A stretch of 64,000 bases of DNA from Pseudomonadota bacterium (GCA_023423065.1 JAFAGC010000120.1:20873-84872); one strand, 5' to 3'. Shown: positions 26,190 through 35,306, counted from the first letter of the stretch. Program-made: numbers and translations. The notes: generated by a model not told the origin, from the sequence alone.

Positions 26190-27290
26190 TTAGCCCCAGA
26201 CTTCGCGGGCGATATCGACCACCAGGCGCAGTTTGTCGGTCTGCTGGCTCATCTGGATGTCGTTGCCGTGGAAACTGCTCGAAAAACCGCACTGCGGCGA
26301 CAGCGCGAGCTGCTCGAGCGGCACGTACTTCGCGGCCTCGTCGATGCGGCGCTTGATGACGTCCTTCGACTCGAGCGCGCCGAGCTTGGTCGTGATGAGG
26401 CCCAGCACGACGATCTTGCCCTTCGGCAGGAATCGCAGAGGACGGAAGTCGCCGCTGCGCTCGTCGTCGTATTCCAGGAAATACGCGTCGACCTTCATCT
26501 CCGACAGCAATGCTTCGGCTACGGGCTCATAACCGCCCTCCGCCGCGTGCGCGCTCTTGAAGTTGCCGCGGCACAGGTGCACCGCGAGCGTCATGCCCTC
26601 CGGCTTCTGCGCGACCACCCGGTTGATGAACGACGCATAGCGATGCGGCAACTCGTTCGGATCGTCGCCACGCGCGCGCGCCGCCTCGCGCATCTTCGTG
26701 TCGCATAGATAGGCGAGGTTCGTGTCGTCCATCTGCACGTAGTTGCAGCCCGCCTTCGACAGCGAGCGCAGCTCGTCGCCGTAAGCCTGCGCGACGTCCG
26801 CGTAGAACTGCTCGAGGTCCGGGTAATCCTTCTGGCTGATGCCCGCGCGGCCGCCGCGGAAATGCAACATCGTGGGCGACGGGATCGTCACCTTCGGCGT
26901 CCGCTTCGTATTGGCCTTCAGGTACTCGAAGTCCGCCTTCTGGATGTCGCGCGCGTGTTTCACCTTCGACACGACCCGCATCACGGGCGGCGCGAGCTCT
27001 TCACTGCCATCCGGCTTGATCACGATCGTGGGATCGTCGGATTGCACACCGTCGAGCTGCTTGAGGAAATCGATATGGAAATACGTACGGCGGAATTCGC
27101 CATCGGTTATCGCCTGCAGCCCGACGTCTTCCTGCATCCTGATGACCTCCGCGATCGCCTTGTCTTCGACGGCGCGCAGGTCGGCCGCCGCGATTTCCTT
27201 GCGCGCGAATTTCTCGCGAGCCTCGAGCAGGTAGCGGGGACGGAGGAAGCTGCCGACGTGATCGGCACGCGAGGGAATCAACGGGGTCAT
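26190..27290 (-). CDS. MetE C-terminal-like methyltransferase (cobalamin-independent methionine synthase family)
   Basis: 366-residue protein equivalent to the catalytic C-terminal half of MetE, as in YxjG/YxjH-type proteins. The N-terminal SRADHVGSFLRP and ITDGEFRRTYFHIDF are typical. Zinc ligands are seen as His-x-Cys in VHLCRGN, Glu in FLEYDDE, and Cys in LSPQCGFSS. It probably moves a methyl group to homocysteine or another thiol, but lacks the N-terminal MetE half that binds polyglutamyl folate, so the methyl donor is unclear. ATG 27290 has AGGAGATCTG before it. It is divergent from the MFS transporter across 220 bases. Confidence 0.9.
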   Translation of the reverse strand: MTPLIPSRADHVGSFLRPRYLLEAREKFARKEIAAADLRAVEDKAIAEVIRMQEDVGLQAITDGEFRRTYFHIDFLKQLDGVQSDDPTIVIKPDGSEELAPPVMRVVSKVKHARDIQKADFEYLKANTKRTPKVTIPSPTMLHFRGGRAGISQKDYPDLEQFYADVAQAYGDELRSLSKAGCNYVQMDDTNLAYLCDTKMREAARARGDDPNELPHRYASFINRVVAQKPEGMTLAVHLCRGNFKSAHAAEGGYEPVAEALLSEMKVDAYFLEYDDERSGDFRPLRFLPKGKIVVLGLITTKLGALESKDVIKRRIDEAAKYVPLEQLALSPQCGFSSSFHGNDIQMSQQTDKLRLVVDIAREVWG

Positions 27291-27510
27291 CAGATCTCCT
27301 GGATCAATAACTTACGAAATTCTCTTGATCGGCTTCATGAATGCGAGATGTGCCGAGCGTACGCGAAGTGTTGGGCCACGTCGCCACTGCCACTCCACTC
27401 GAACTGCAATCTGTTTCGCGCGCCAGCGAACTCGAGTCAAACGCACGAGCGCATTGCAACGCGATGTTATTCTCGCCGCGCCGACGACGGTTTGGGGGGA
27501 AAAGAACGAC

Positions 27511-28887
27511 ATGTCGAACTACGATCCGCGCAGCCTGCTCGCAACGTCACCGATGACGCGGCTGCAGATCCTCGTGTGCACCATCACCGTCTTACTCAAC
27601 GCGCTCGACGGGTTCGATCTGCTGGCGATCAGTTTCGCCACCCCCGGCATCATGAAGGATTTCCAGATCCCGCCCGACGAAGGCCTGGGCCTCGTCCTCG
27701 CGATGGATCTGTGGGGCATGGCGGTCGGCTCGTTCCTGCTGGGCGGCGTGGCCGATTACGTCGGCCGGCGGCGCGCGATCCTCTCGTTCCTCGTCGTCAT
27801 GACGATCGGCATGTATCTCTGCTCGCACTCCGGAGACAAGTACGAACTCGCGGGCTGGCGCTTCTTCACCGGGCTCGGCATCGGCGGCATGCTGGCCGCG
27901 ATCAACGCCACCGCGGCGGAATTCTCGAATGACTCGCAACGCAGGTTCTGGGTCGCGCTCATGACCATCGGTTATCCGCTGGGAAACATCCTCGCCGCGT
28001 TCATCCTCGCCCCGCTGCTCAAGACGCACACCTGGCGCGTCGTGTTCGAGCTCGGCGCCGCGGCCACCGGCGCGATGATTCCGGTCGTGTGGTTCTGCGT
28101 GCCGGAGTCGGTTTCCTGGCTGTGCCGCAAACAACCCGCGAATGCGCTTGCCCGGGTGAATGCCACTTTGAAGAAGATGGGGCACGCCGCGATCAGCGCC
28201 CTGCCGCCGCTCAGCGCCACGCCACCGAAGGCGCCGCTCGCGGACGTCTTCAAGCGGAAATATCTCGCGCTCACCCTGCTGCTGATCTTCGCGTACTTCG
28301 CGCACATCACGACGTTCTATTACGTGCTCAAGTGGGTGGCGCCCATCGTTTCGAAGATGGGTTACTCGCCCTCCACCATCGCGGACGTGTTGTTCTGGGC
28401 AAGCGTGGGCGGTGCGACGGGCGGCGCGCTGCTCGGCTGGCTGTCGATGCGCAGAAGCCTCATCGGACTCACCAGCGGCGTGCTGGTGCTGGGCATGATC
28501 TCGGTGTCGATCTTCGGCGCCGGCCAGGAGACCTTGTGGGGCCTGAAGGCCATCGTCGCCCTGTGCGGCTTCTTCACGAACGCCGGCATCGTCGGCCTCT
28601 ATACGCTGCTCGCCCTCGCCTACCCGACGCACCTGCGTGCGACCGGAACCGGCGTCGTGATCGGCGCGGGCCGCGGAGGCGCGGCGCTGGCGCCGATTCT
28701 CGCGGGCTATCTATTCGGCCAGGGGTTGTCCCTGCAGGCCGTATCGATCGTCATGGGCGCGGGCTCGCTGCTCGGCGCGATCGCGCTGCTCTTCGTGAAG
28801 TTCGAGAGCACGTCTGAAGCGGGAATGGTGACGGGTGGGGATAGTGGTGCCGGTGTAAAAAGTGGGGAAAGAGCGCCCACTCCCTGA
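27511..28887 (+). CDS. MFS transporter, aromatic-acid:H+ symporter type
   Basis: 458-residue, 12-segment major facilitator protein. The first helix has LLNALDGFDLLAISFATPGI, the acid-containing motif of the AAHS subfamily (BenK/PcaK). The conserved loop 2-3 motif is present as GGVADYVGRRRAILSF, and VPESVSWL is typical of helix 6. Likely substrates are benzoate-type acids, by family. ATG 27511 follows GGGGGGAAAAG. The last 20 or so residues are not transporter sequence: they are translated from a REP element inserted at the 3' end (28834-28870), giving an abnormal Gly/Ser tail. Confidence 0.87.
   Translation: MSNYDPRSLLATSPMTRLQILVCTITVLLNALDGFDLLAISFATPGIMKDFQIPPDEGLGLVLAMDLWGMAVGSFLLGGVADYVGRRRAILSFLVVMTIGMYLCSHSGDKYELAGWRFFTGLGIGGMLAAINATAAEFSNDSQRRFWVALMTIGYPLGNILAAFILAPLLKTHTWRVVFELGAAATGAMIPVVWFCVPESVSWLCRKQPANALARVNATLKKMGHAAISALPPLSATPPKAPLADVFKRKYLALTLLLIFAYFAHITTFYYVLKWVAPIVSKMGYSPSTIADVLFWASVGGATGGALLGWLSMRRSLIGLTSGVLVLGMISVSIFGAGQETLWGLKAIVALCGFFTNAGIVGLYTLLALAYPTHLRATGTGVVIGAGRGGAALAPILAGYLFGQGLSLQAVSIVMGAGSLLGAIALLFVKFESTSEAGMVTGGDSGAGVKSGERAPTP
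28834..28870 (+). repeat. Two-box REP element, left flank of RAYT
   Basis: Same layout as the pair at 26074: GTGGGGATAG, core GTGCCGGTGTAAAA, then GTGGGGAAAG. It lies inside the last codons of the upstream MFS transporter and opposes the copy at 29802-29838, so the RAYT gene sits between inverted REPs. Confidence 0.88.
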
Positions 28888-28991
28888 TCGGCCCTGCCGC
28901 GAACAATCTCGCGGATAAATGGAATTTTGCGGCTTGGCGCGCGGACGTGCGCGCTTCACTGTGCGTGCACCGTTCCGCACGCGACCTCCCC

Positions 28992-29831
28992 ATGCCGCGC
29001 CGCCCCCGCATCCATCAAACCAACGCGTACTACCACGTGACGCTGCGTGGGAATCACCAACAGGACATCTTTCGATCCGACGAGGATCGCAGATTGCTCA
29101 ACATCATCGTCGCCCGCTGGATCGCGAACTATGGGGCGAAGGTTCATGCGTATTGCTGGATGTCGAATCACCTGCACCTGCTCGTGCAGGTCGGCACCGA
29201 ACCGCTCGGCTCGGTCATGAGGCAGATTGCCTCGGAATACGCGCGCGCGTTTCAGAGGAAGTTGCAGACCACCGGACACCTGTTCGAGCGCCGCTATCAC
29301 GCCAGCTTCATTCACAACGACCGCTATCTGCTCGCGGTCTTGCACTACATCCATTACAACCCGGTCGAAGCGAGACTCGTTCGAGCCGTCGCCGAATATC
29401 CCTGGTCCAGCCACGGTTGTTATGCCGGCGAGCGCACCGAGACCTGGCTCACGACCGGATTCTTGCTCGACAGGTTCTCCGCGGCGCGGCCCGACGCGAT
29501 TGCCGCGTATCTGAAGTTCATGGAATTGCGCCCCGAGGAAGTCCTCCCCGCGGACGGCGAAGTGTCTTCGCTCGACGCGCTCATCGAGCACGCCTGCGCG
29601 CGCTTCAACACTTCCCTTGCGGAACTGCAGACCGACAATCGAGACGAGCGACTCATGAAAGCCCGCGCGTGGATCTCGCACCGGGCAATCGAAAACAAGA
29701 TCGCCAACCTGTCGGAACTTTCGCGGGTTCTGAGCCGCGACCGCGCGACACTGCGTTACGCGATGCAGCGCTTCCCGAGTAAAGAGGATGAGCCCTTCGA
29801 GCTAATCCCCACCTTTTACACCGGCACCTAA
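28992..29831 (+). mobile_element. REP-associated tyrosine transposase (RAYT, Y1 HUH family)
   Basis: 279-residue Y1_Tnp/IS200-like domain protein. PRRPRIHQTNAYYHVTLRGN is the typical RAYT entry. The HUH pair is His60 and His62 in SNHLHLLVQ, and the likely nucleophile is Tyr119 in LHYIHYNPVEARLV. A C-terminal extension has a helix-turn-helix-like segment (AIENKIANLSELSRVLSRD). RAYTs are single-copy, domesticated relatives of IS200/IS605 transposases that process REP sequences. Matching REPs flank the gene. The final residues LIPTFYTGT and the stop codon are encoded by the right REP. ATG 28992 begins conserved homology. Confidence 0.93.
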
Positions 29832-29838
29832 TCCCCAC
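29802..29838 (-). repeat. Two-box REP element, right flank of RAYT
   Basis: On the minus strand it reads GTGGGGATTAG, core GTGCCGGTGTAAAA with one added G, then GTGGGGATTAG. It supplies the stop codons of two convergent genes: TAA (29829-29831) for the RAYT and TAG (minus strand, 29828-29830) for the amidohydrolase. Confidence 0.9.
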
Positions 29839-30697
29839 CCAGCTTCAGGGCGCGGATCGCATTCTCTTTGAGGATCAGCGGCTGGACTTCGGGCTTGAAG
29901 CCGGCTTCGGCGAAGTCCTTCATCCAGCGGTCGGGGGTGATCAGCGGGTAGTCGGAGCCGAACAGCATCTTGTGCTTGAGCTGCGAGTTCGCATAGCGAA
30001 TCAGCTCGGGCGAGAAGTACTTCGGCGACCAGCCGGACAAGTCGATGTAGACGTTCGGCTTGTGCAGGCACACGGACAGCGCCTCGTCCTGCCAGGGCCA
30101 CGACGGGTGGGCGATGATCACCGTCATGTCGGGGAAATCCGCGGCGACGTCGTCGACGTGGATCGGGTTCGAGTACTTGAGCTTGAGCCCGCCGCCGCCC
30201 GGCATGCCGGTGCCGATGCCCGAATGACCGCTGTGGAAGATCGCCGGTAGTTTGTGCTCGGCGATGACTTCGTACAGCTTGTACGCCATCCGGTCGTTGG
30301 GAAAGAACCCCTGGCAGGTCGGATGGAACTTGAATCCGCGGATCCCACCTTCCTCGATGAGCCGCCGCGCCTCGCGCGCGCCCATCTTGCCCTTGTGCGG
30401 ATCGATGCTCGCGAACGCGACCATCATGTCCGAGTTCTCGCGCGCCGCGTCGATCACTTCCTCGTTGGGAATGCGCCGCACGCCCATCTCGAACTCGGTA
30501 TCGACCGTGAACATCACGAGGCCGATCTTGCGCTCGCGGTAATAGGCAATCGTCTCCGGAATCGTCTTGCGCTTGTCCGCCTTGAAATATTTCGACGCGG
30601 CATCGTCATAGGGCTTCGCGGCCTCATCCGGCTCCTGCCGGCACGACACTTCCGCGTGCGTATGCACGTCGATGGCAATCAGCTGGTCAATTTTCAC
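29828..30697 (-). CDS. Amidohydrolase-2 (ACMSD-like) family protein
   Basis: 289-residue metal-dependent hydrolase/decarboxylase. The first strand carries HxH in IAIDVHTHAEV. Further landmarks are GIRGFKFHPTCQGFFPND, LPAIFHSGHSG, VIIAHPSWPWQDEAL and the terminal-strand Asp in MLFGSDYPLITPDRW. This group includes decarboxylases and hydratases of aromatic breakdown. It overlaps the upstream beta-oxidation enzyme by four bases and is the third gene of a marR-led operon. Its stop codon lies in a REP repeat, so the original C-terminus may have been trimmed or extended by a few residues. Confidence 0.87.
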   Translation of the reverse strand: MKIDQLIAIDVHTHAEVSCRQEPDEAAKPYDDAASKYFKADKRKTIPETIAYYRERKIGLVMFTVDTEFEMGVRRIPNEEVIDAARENSDMMVAFASIDPHKGKMGAREARRLIEEGGIRGFKFHPTCQGFFPNDRMAYKLYEVIAEHKLPAIFHSGHSGIGTGMPGGGGLKLKYSNPIHVDDVAADFPDMTVIIAHPSWPWQDEALSVCLHKPNVYIDLSGWSPKYFSPELIRYANSQLKHKMLFGSDYPLITPDRWMKDFAEAGFKPEVQPLILKENAIRALKLGGD

Positions 30698-32814
30698 TTC
30701 GCGACTCCGCGGTGTTCCTCATCCCAGTCCGCAAGAGTACGGCCTTCGCGCAGGAGGCGCACCAGCAATGGCGCCGGTTCCCAATGCATGGGACCGAACA
30801 TCTCGCGGTATTTCTCCATCCCCGCGAGCAGCGTCGGCAGCCCCAGCGTATCCGCGTAGAACATCGGGCCGCCGCGATAACGCGGAAAGCCATATCCGGC
30901 GCACCACACCACGTCCACGTCGCTCGCGCGCTGCGCTATACCCTCATCGAGAATTCTTATGCCCTCGTTGAGCAGCGGATACAGGCAACGCTCGAGAATC
31001 TCCGCGTCGGTGTGCTCGCGCGGCTTCACGCCGAGCTCGGCGCCCCGCTTGCGCAGGATCTCGATCGCCTCCGGATCGTCGTGGCGCGTGCGATCGCCCT
31101 TTTCGTATCGATAGAACCCCTTGCCGGTTTTCTGGCCCAGGCGCCCCACCGCGTGCAGCGCCGCGTCCGCCTGGTAGTAGGTCGGATCCGGCGGATACCT
31201 GTGCGCATTCGTGCGATGCACGTTCACGCCCACGTCGATGCCGGCCATGTCGAACACCGCGAGAATTCCCATCGCCATGCCGAACTGCTCGAGCACGGTG
31301 TCGACGCGCCGCGGCGTCGCGCCTTCGAGCGTCAGCCGCAGCGCCTCGCGCGCGTAGCCTTCCATCATGCGATTGCCGATGAAGCCGTAACAGACTCGCG
31401 CGAGTACCGGCGTTTTCCGCAGCAGTCTGGCGAGTTCCATCGCCGTGCGGATCGAAGTCGGAGAAGTCGCCTGGCCGCGCACGACCTCGAGCAGCGGCAT
31501 CACGTTCGCCGGCGAAAAGAAATGCAGCCCGATGAAATCTTCCGGCGACGATGTCGCCTTCGCGATCTCGTCGATGTCGAGCGTCGACGTGTTCGTGGCG
31601 ACCAGCGCGCCCGGCTTCGCCACCGCGCTCACCTGCCCGATCACCGACTTCTTGAGTTCCATGCTCTCGAACACGGCCTCGATGATCACGTCGGCCTGCT
31701 TCAGGTCGTCGTAGTTCAGCGAGCCCTTGATGAATCCGAGCCGGCGCGCCTTCTCGGTTTCGTCGATGCGGCCGCGCTTGACCATCGAGCCGTAGGTGGC
31801 ATCGACCGTCGCGAGGCCCTTCGCGAGTCCCGCCTCGTTCGCATCGAGCAGCGTGACCGGAACGCCGGCGTTCGCGAACGCGATCGCGATGCCGCCGCCC
31901 ATCGTGCCCGCGCCGACTACGCCCGCGCTACCGATCGATCTCGGAGTGGTATCCGTGGGGAGCCCTTCGACCTTGCGGCTCTCGCGTTCCGCGAAGAACA
32001 CGTGGATCGCGGCCTTCGCCTCGATCGTGCCCTTGGTGTGATTGGCGAACCTGTCTTCCTCGAGCAGGCCCTGTTCGATCGGCATCACGCTCGACTTCAC
32101 CGCTTCGAGCGCGGTCAGCGCGGCCGTGCGATTCGGATACAGGCGCAACGCCTCGGCGCGCCACTTCGCATCGAACTCCGGCGTGAATACGCTCGCATCG
32201 ACGGTGCGCGCCGACGTGGGCCGCGGCCCCGCGCCGCGCGCGACCAGCGCATTCGCGTACGCGACAGCGCCCGTGACCAGGTCGCCCTCGACGATCTCGT
32301 CGATGAGCCCCTGCTCCTTCGCAATCGGCGCCGGCACCGGCTTCGCATCGAAGATCATGCGCAGCGCCTTGTCGGGCCCGATCAATCGCGGCAACCGCTG
32401 CGATCCGCCCGCGCCGGGAATGATGCCGAGCGTGACCTCAGGCAACATGACCTTCGCGGTCGGCGTCGCGACACGATAGTGGAACGCCAGCGCGAGCTCG
32501 AATCCGCCGCCGATGGCGGAGCCGTGCAGCGCCGCCACGCAGGGAATCGCCAGATTCTCGAACTGGCCGTAGAGATCGCGGTACTCCGCCTCCTTCGGCG
32601 GCCCCGAGAATTCGTTGATGTCGGCGCCCGTGAAGAAGTTGTTGCCTTCGCAACGCAGCACGAGCGCCTTGAAGGTCGGATCCGTGCGCATGTGCGCGAG
32701 CGCGCCGAACAACCCCGAGCGGACCTCGGCGGTGATGGTGTTGACGGGCGGGTTATCGACCACGATGACCGCGATGTCGCCGTGGCGTTGCAATTCGACT
32801 ATGGGACGGGTCAT
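30694..32814 (-). CDS. Bifunctional enoyl-CoA hydratase / 3-hydroxyacyl-CoA dehydrogenase
   Basis: 706-residue multifunctional beta-oxidation enzyme. The N-terminal crotonase domain (1 to about 190) has the oxyanion-hole FFTGADINEF and the ALHGSAIGGGFELALA and MLPEVTLGIIPGAGG blocks with both catalytic glutamates. An NAD-binding 3-hydroxyacyl-CoA dehydrogenase domain starts near residue 295 with VVGAGTMGGGIAIAFANAG and contains GLHFFSPANVMPLLEVV. A duplicated C-terminal dehydrogenase domain ends with YGFPRYRGGPMFYAD. Layout is that of the peroxisomal-type/FadJ-like enzymes. It overlaps marR upstream and the amidohydrolase downstream by four bases each, so the three are translationally coupled. 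Confidence 0.94.
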   Translation of the reverse strand: MTRPIVELQRHGDIAVIVVDNPPVNTITAEVRSGLFGALAHMRTDPTFKALVLRCEGNNFFTGADINEFSGPPKEAEYRDLYGQFENLAIPCVAALHGSAIGGGFELALAFHYRVATPTAKVMLPEVTLGIIPGAGGSQRLPRLIGPDKALRMIFDAKPVPAPIAKEQGLIDEIVEGDLVTGAVAYANALVARGAGPRPTSARTVDASVFTPEFDAKWRAEALRLYPNRTAALTALEAVKSSVMPIEQGLLEEDRFANHTKGTIEAKAAIHVFFAERESRKVEGLPTDTTPRSIGSAGVVGAGTMGGGIAIAFANAGVPVTLLDANEAGLAKGLATVDATYGSMVKRGRIDETEKARRLGFIKGSLNYDDLKQADVIIEAVFESMELKKSVIGQVSAVAKPGALVATNTSTLDIDEIAKATSSPEDFIGLHFFSPANVMPLLEVVRGQATSPTSIRTAMELARLLRKTPVLARVCYGFIGNRMMEGYAREALRLTLEGATPRRVDTVLEQFGMAMGILAVFDMAGIDVGVNVHRTNAHRYPPDPTYYQADAALHAVGRLGQKTGKGFYRYEKGDRTRHDDPEAIEILRKRGAELGVKPREHTDAEILERCLYPLLNEGIRILDEGIAQRASDVDVVWCAGYGFPRYRGGPMFYADTLGLPTLLAGMEKYREMFGPMHWEPAPLLVRLLREGRTLADWDEEHRGVAK

Positions 32815-33242
32815 TTGAGGTCGGTGAGCTTACCCAAAAGTTCGAGCAATTGGTCACGGCCATCGATGCCGATGCGCTCGATGAGTTTTCGTTCGTGCGA
32901 GGCCTGTGCCTCGCCCGCACGCTGCAGGATGCGCTTGCCCTTCGCCGTGATGTGCAACTCGTAGCTGCGGGCATCGCTCGTGGATTTCTTGCGGAGGATG
33001 AGACCGCGCCGCTCCAGCTCGCTCATCGTCGGCACGCAATTCGCCTTCTGGATGCCCAGGGCCTCGCAGACCCCAGACTGGCTGGCCCCGGGGTTCTCCG
33101 CGACCATGAGCAGCAGCGTGTACTGGACGGGGCGCAGGTCGAGTTCGGACAGCGAATCATTCAGGTCTGCATACACCGCGCCCTGCGCCCGGCGCAGCGC
33201 GTAACCGATCAGATCCCTCAACGGCGCCGTTCGAACCACCAC
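32811..33242 (-). CDS. MarR-family transcriptional regulator
   Basis: 143-residue winged-helix regulator. The recognition region is ASQSGVCEALGIQKANCVPTM, followed by the wing LERRGLILRKKSTSDARSYELHITAKGKRIL. It begins at GTG 33242 with GAGG upstream and heads the operon with the beta-oxidation enzyme and amidohydrolase, so it probably represses that operon and responds to an aromatic or acyl-CoA ligand. The divergent AraC-type gene shares its 173-base promoter region, which holds the palindrome ACCAATTGGT. Confidence 0.9.
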   Translation of the reverse strand: MVVRTAPLRDLIGYALRRAQGAVYADLNDSLSELDLRPVQYTLLLMVAENPGASQSGVCEALGIQKANCVPTMSELERRGLILRKKSTSDARSYELHITAKGKRILQRAGEAQASHERKLIERIGIDGRDQLLELLGKLTDLK

Positions 33243-33319
33243 GTACCCTCTTCCGTACGCCGCAAATGCTGAGCCGGGGCCCCGGTTGCTTCTCGACCGG
33301 CAGGGAACTCGGATTGGTC

Positions 33320-33348
33320 GATAGCTCCTATCAGAACTACCAATTGGT
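33320..33348. promoter_or_regulatory. Candidate operator region between marR and araC-type genes
   Basis: Two palindromes lie close together in the divergent promoter region: GATAGCTCCTATC (33320-33332) and the perfect ACCAATTGGT (33339-33348). MarR proteins bind short palindromes of this kind. No promoter could be fixed with confidence. Confidence 0.4.
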
Positions 33349-33415
33349 TACTCGAAATAACTATCACGTATAACTAACGCCCACATCGTCGGGACACCTC
33401 GAGGGGGAGGGAGTC

Positions 33416-34384
33416 ATGGCTACAGTGGAATCGTTCTCGACCGCAGGTCTGGATCCGAGACGCAAGCTCACCTACTGGAACGATCGTGCGAGCGAAAGCT
33501 TCTCGCCACTCGTCTCCGATCCGGTCGACATCCGCACATTCACCGGGACCATCCAGCGCGCGACGATCGGCGACCTGACGCTCGCCGAGGTCTATTCGGA
33601 CGCTCAGCTCGTGAGGCATTCGCGCGCGCACGTCGCCCGCACGCGCTCCTCGCTGTTCTTCCTGCACCTGCAGATGGAAGGCGAAAGCACCAACCGGCAG
33701 GACGGCCGCGAAGCCCACCTGCGCACCGGCGACTTCACGTTGTGCGACAGCACGCGCCACTACGAAATCGCGTTCGGCGGCGCGAACCGCATGCTGGTGC
33801 TCGGCATCCCCGACGCCATCCTGCGCCGCCACATCGCCTGTCCCGAGTGCCTCGTCGCCATTCCGATGGTCGGGGGGACCGGGGTGTGCGCGCTGCTCTC
33901 GCGTTTCCTGCGCAACTACTGGTTCGAGTTCCAGAAGAGCATGGACCAGTCCGTGGCCGCACGCGTCAACGTCGCGATCCTGGACCTCGTCGCGGCGGCC
34001 TACGCCGACCTGCCGCAGTCCCGGTCGGACCGCTCGTCGCTCGCCACCGCGCATCGCATCCGCATCATCAACTACATCGAAGCGCACCTGAACGATCCCG
34101 AGCTCACGCCGACGCGCATCGCCGAAGCGTGCAAGATGACGACGCGATACCTGCATCACCTTTTCTCGGACCAGGACGAGACCGTCGCGCGCTACATCCT
34201 GCGCCGCCGTCTCGAGGCCTGCTCGCGCGCGCTGCTCTCGCCGTCGCAACGCGGCCGCACCGTGACCGCGATCGCGTTCGATTACGGCTTCAACAGCCCG
34301 ACGCACTTCGGACGCGTGTTCCGCGCGAAGTACGGCGCGACGCCGCGCGAGTTCCGGCGCGAGAAGGTCGAAGCGGCGGCCTGA
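33416..34384 (+). CDS. AraC-family transcriptional regulator
   Basis: 322-residue regulator. The N-terminal half is an AraC-binding-like cupin domain (about 45-190) of the FeaR/catabolic-activator type, with HLQMEGESTNRQDGREAHLRTGDF. The C-terminal double helix-turn-helix (about 215-315) has LTPTRIAEACKMTTRYLHHLF and TAIAFDYGFNSPTHFGRVFRAKYG. ATG 33416 has GGGGGAGGGAG just upstream. It is divergent from marR and probably activates one of the neighbouring catabolic units; which one is not shown by the sequence. Confidence 0.9.
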   Translation: MATVESFSTAGLDPRRKLTYWNDRASESFSPLVSDPVDIRTFTGTIQRATIGDLTLAEVYSDAQLVRHSRAHVARTRSSLFFLHLQMEGESTNRQDGREAHLRTGDFTLCDSTRHYEIAFGGANRMLVLGIPDAILRRHIACPECLVAIPMVGGTGVCALLSRFLRNYWFEFQKSMDQSVAARVNVAILDLVAAAYADLPQSRSDRSSLATAHRIRIINYIEAHLNDPELTPTRIAEACKMTTRYLHHLFSDQDETVARYILRRRLEACSRALLSPSQRGRTVTAIAFDYGFNSPTHFGRVFRAKYGATPREFRREKVEAAA

Positions 34385-34432
34385 TCCGGTATAGTCCGGC
34401 TCCCCGCCTTCCAATCACGGGGCCGGACTATC

Positions 34433-35245
34433 ATGACCAAACTCGTTTGCGCCTCGCTGGCGCTGGCGCTGGCCCTGGCGTCGTCGTTCGTCGCGCATGC
34501 GCAGGACGCGCAGGATGCGCAGCCTGCCAAACCGGTCGTTCCGGACTGGGCGTTGCCCGGGTCGGCCACGCACCGCCAGGTGCCACCGCCGCCGGATTTT
34601 CATCGCGAGACGATCACGTTCCCCGAGAAGGTGAACGGATTCTCCGTGTCCGAGATCGGCGCGCCGCTCGTGCCTGGCGGCTCGAGCTACTCCGACGGCG
34701 TCTACACGATCGCCTCCGCCGGCTACAACATCTGGTACACGCGCGACGAGTTCCGTTTTCTGTGGAAGAAGATGTCGGGTGACGTCTCGCTGGCCGCGGA
34801 CATCGCCTTCCCGGATCCGGAGGGCTACGGCGACCGCAAGGCGGTGCTCGTCATTCGCCAGGATCTCGAGGACGATTCCAAACAGGTCGTCGTGGCGCTG
34901 CATGGCCTCGGGATGATCCAGCTCGCCCAGCGTCCGCAGAAAGGCGCGCTCACGAAGGATCGCGAGTTCCGTATCGGTGGCCGCGGCCGCCCGACGGGCA
35001 AGACGCCCGATTCGCTGGTCAACGATCTCGCCAGACGCATCGGCATCGAAAAGCGCGGCAACGAGTTTGCACTGTTCGTGAGTCTCGAAGGCGAACCCAT
35101 GACGCAATACGGCCCGCCCATCGAGCTGAATTTCTCCGAGCCCTTCTACGTGGGTCTTGGCTTCTGCTCGCATCTGCCCGACGTGGTCGACACCGCGACG
35201 TTTTCCAACGTGCTGCTCGAGAACGCGGCCGGAAAGGTGCGTTAG
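34433..35245 (+). CDS. Exported protein with concanavalin/laminin-G-like (DUF1349-type) fold
   Basis: 270-residue exported protein with signal peptide LALALALASSFVAHAQ. The mature part resembles, from memory, the lectin-like domain found before TolB/WD40 propellers in secreted proteins: FSVSEIGAPLVPGG, GYNIWYTRDEFRFLWKKMSGD, ADIAFPDPEG, KAVLVIRQDLEDDSK and a final VVDTATFSNVLLE strand. No catalytic residues are evident. It follows the AraC-type gene by 48 bases. A role in binding glycans is possible but unproven. Confidence 0.72.
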   Translation: MTKLVCASLALALALASSFVAHAQDAQDAQPAKPVVPDWALPGSATHRQVPPPPDFHRETITFPEKVNGFSVSEIGAPLVPGGSSYSDGVYTIASAGYNIWYTRDEFRFLWKKMSGDVSLAADIAFPDPEGYGDRKAVLVIRQDLEDDSKQVVVALHGLGMIQLAQRPQKGALTKDREFRIGGRGRPTGKTPDSLVNDLARRIGIEKRGNEFALFVSLEGEPMTQYGPPIELNFSEPFYVGLGFCSHLPDVVDTATFSNVLLENAAGKVR

Positions 35246-35306
35246 CGCGCCCTGCGGATCGAGCGCAAGCAGCTCGCGAGTAGTTTGGCCCGCCGCACGC
35301 GCGGAC

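Noticed and set aside
33275..33286. Palindrome CCGGGGCCCCGG upstream of marR
   Set aside because: GC-only palindromes arise easily at this base composition and no partner site was seen.
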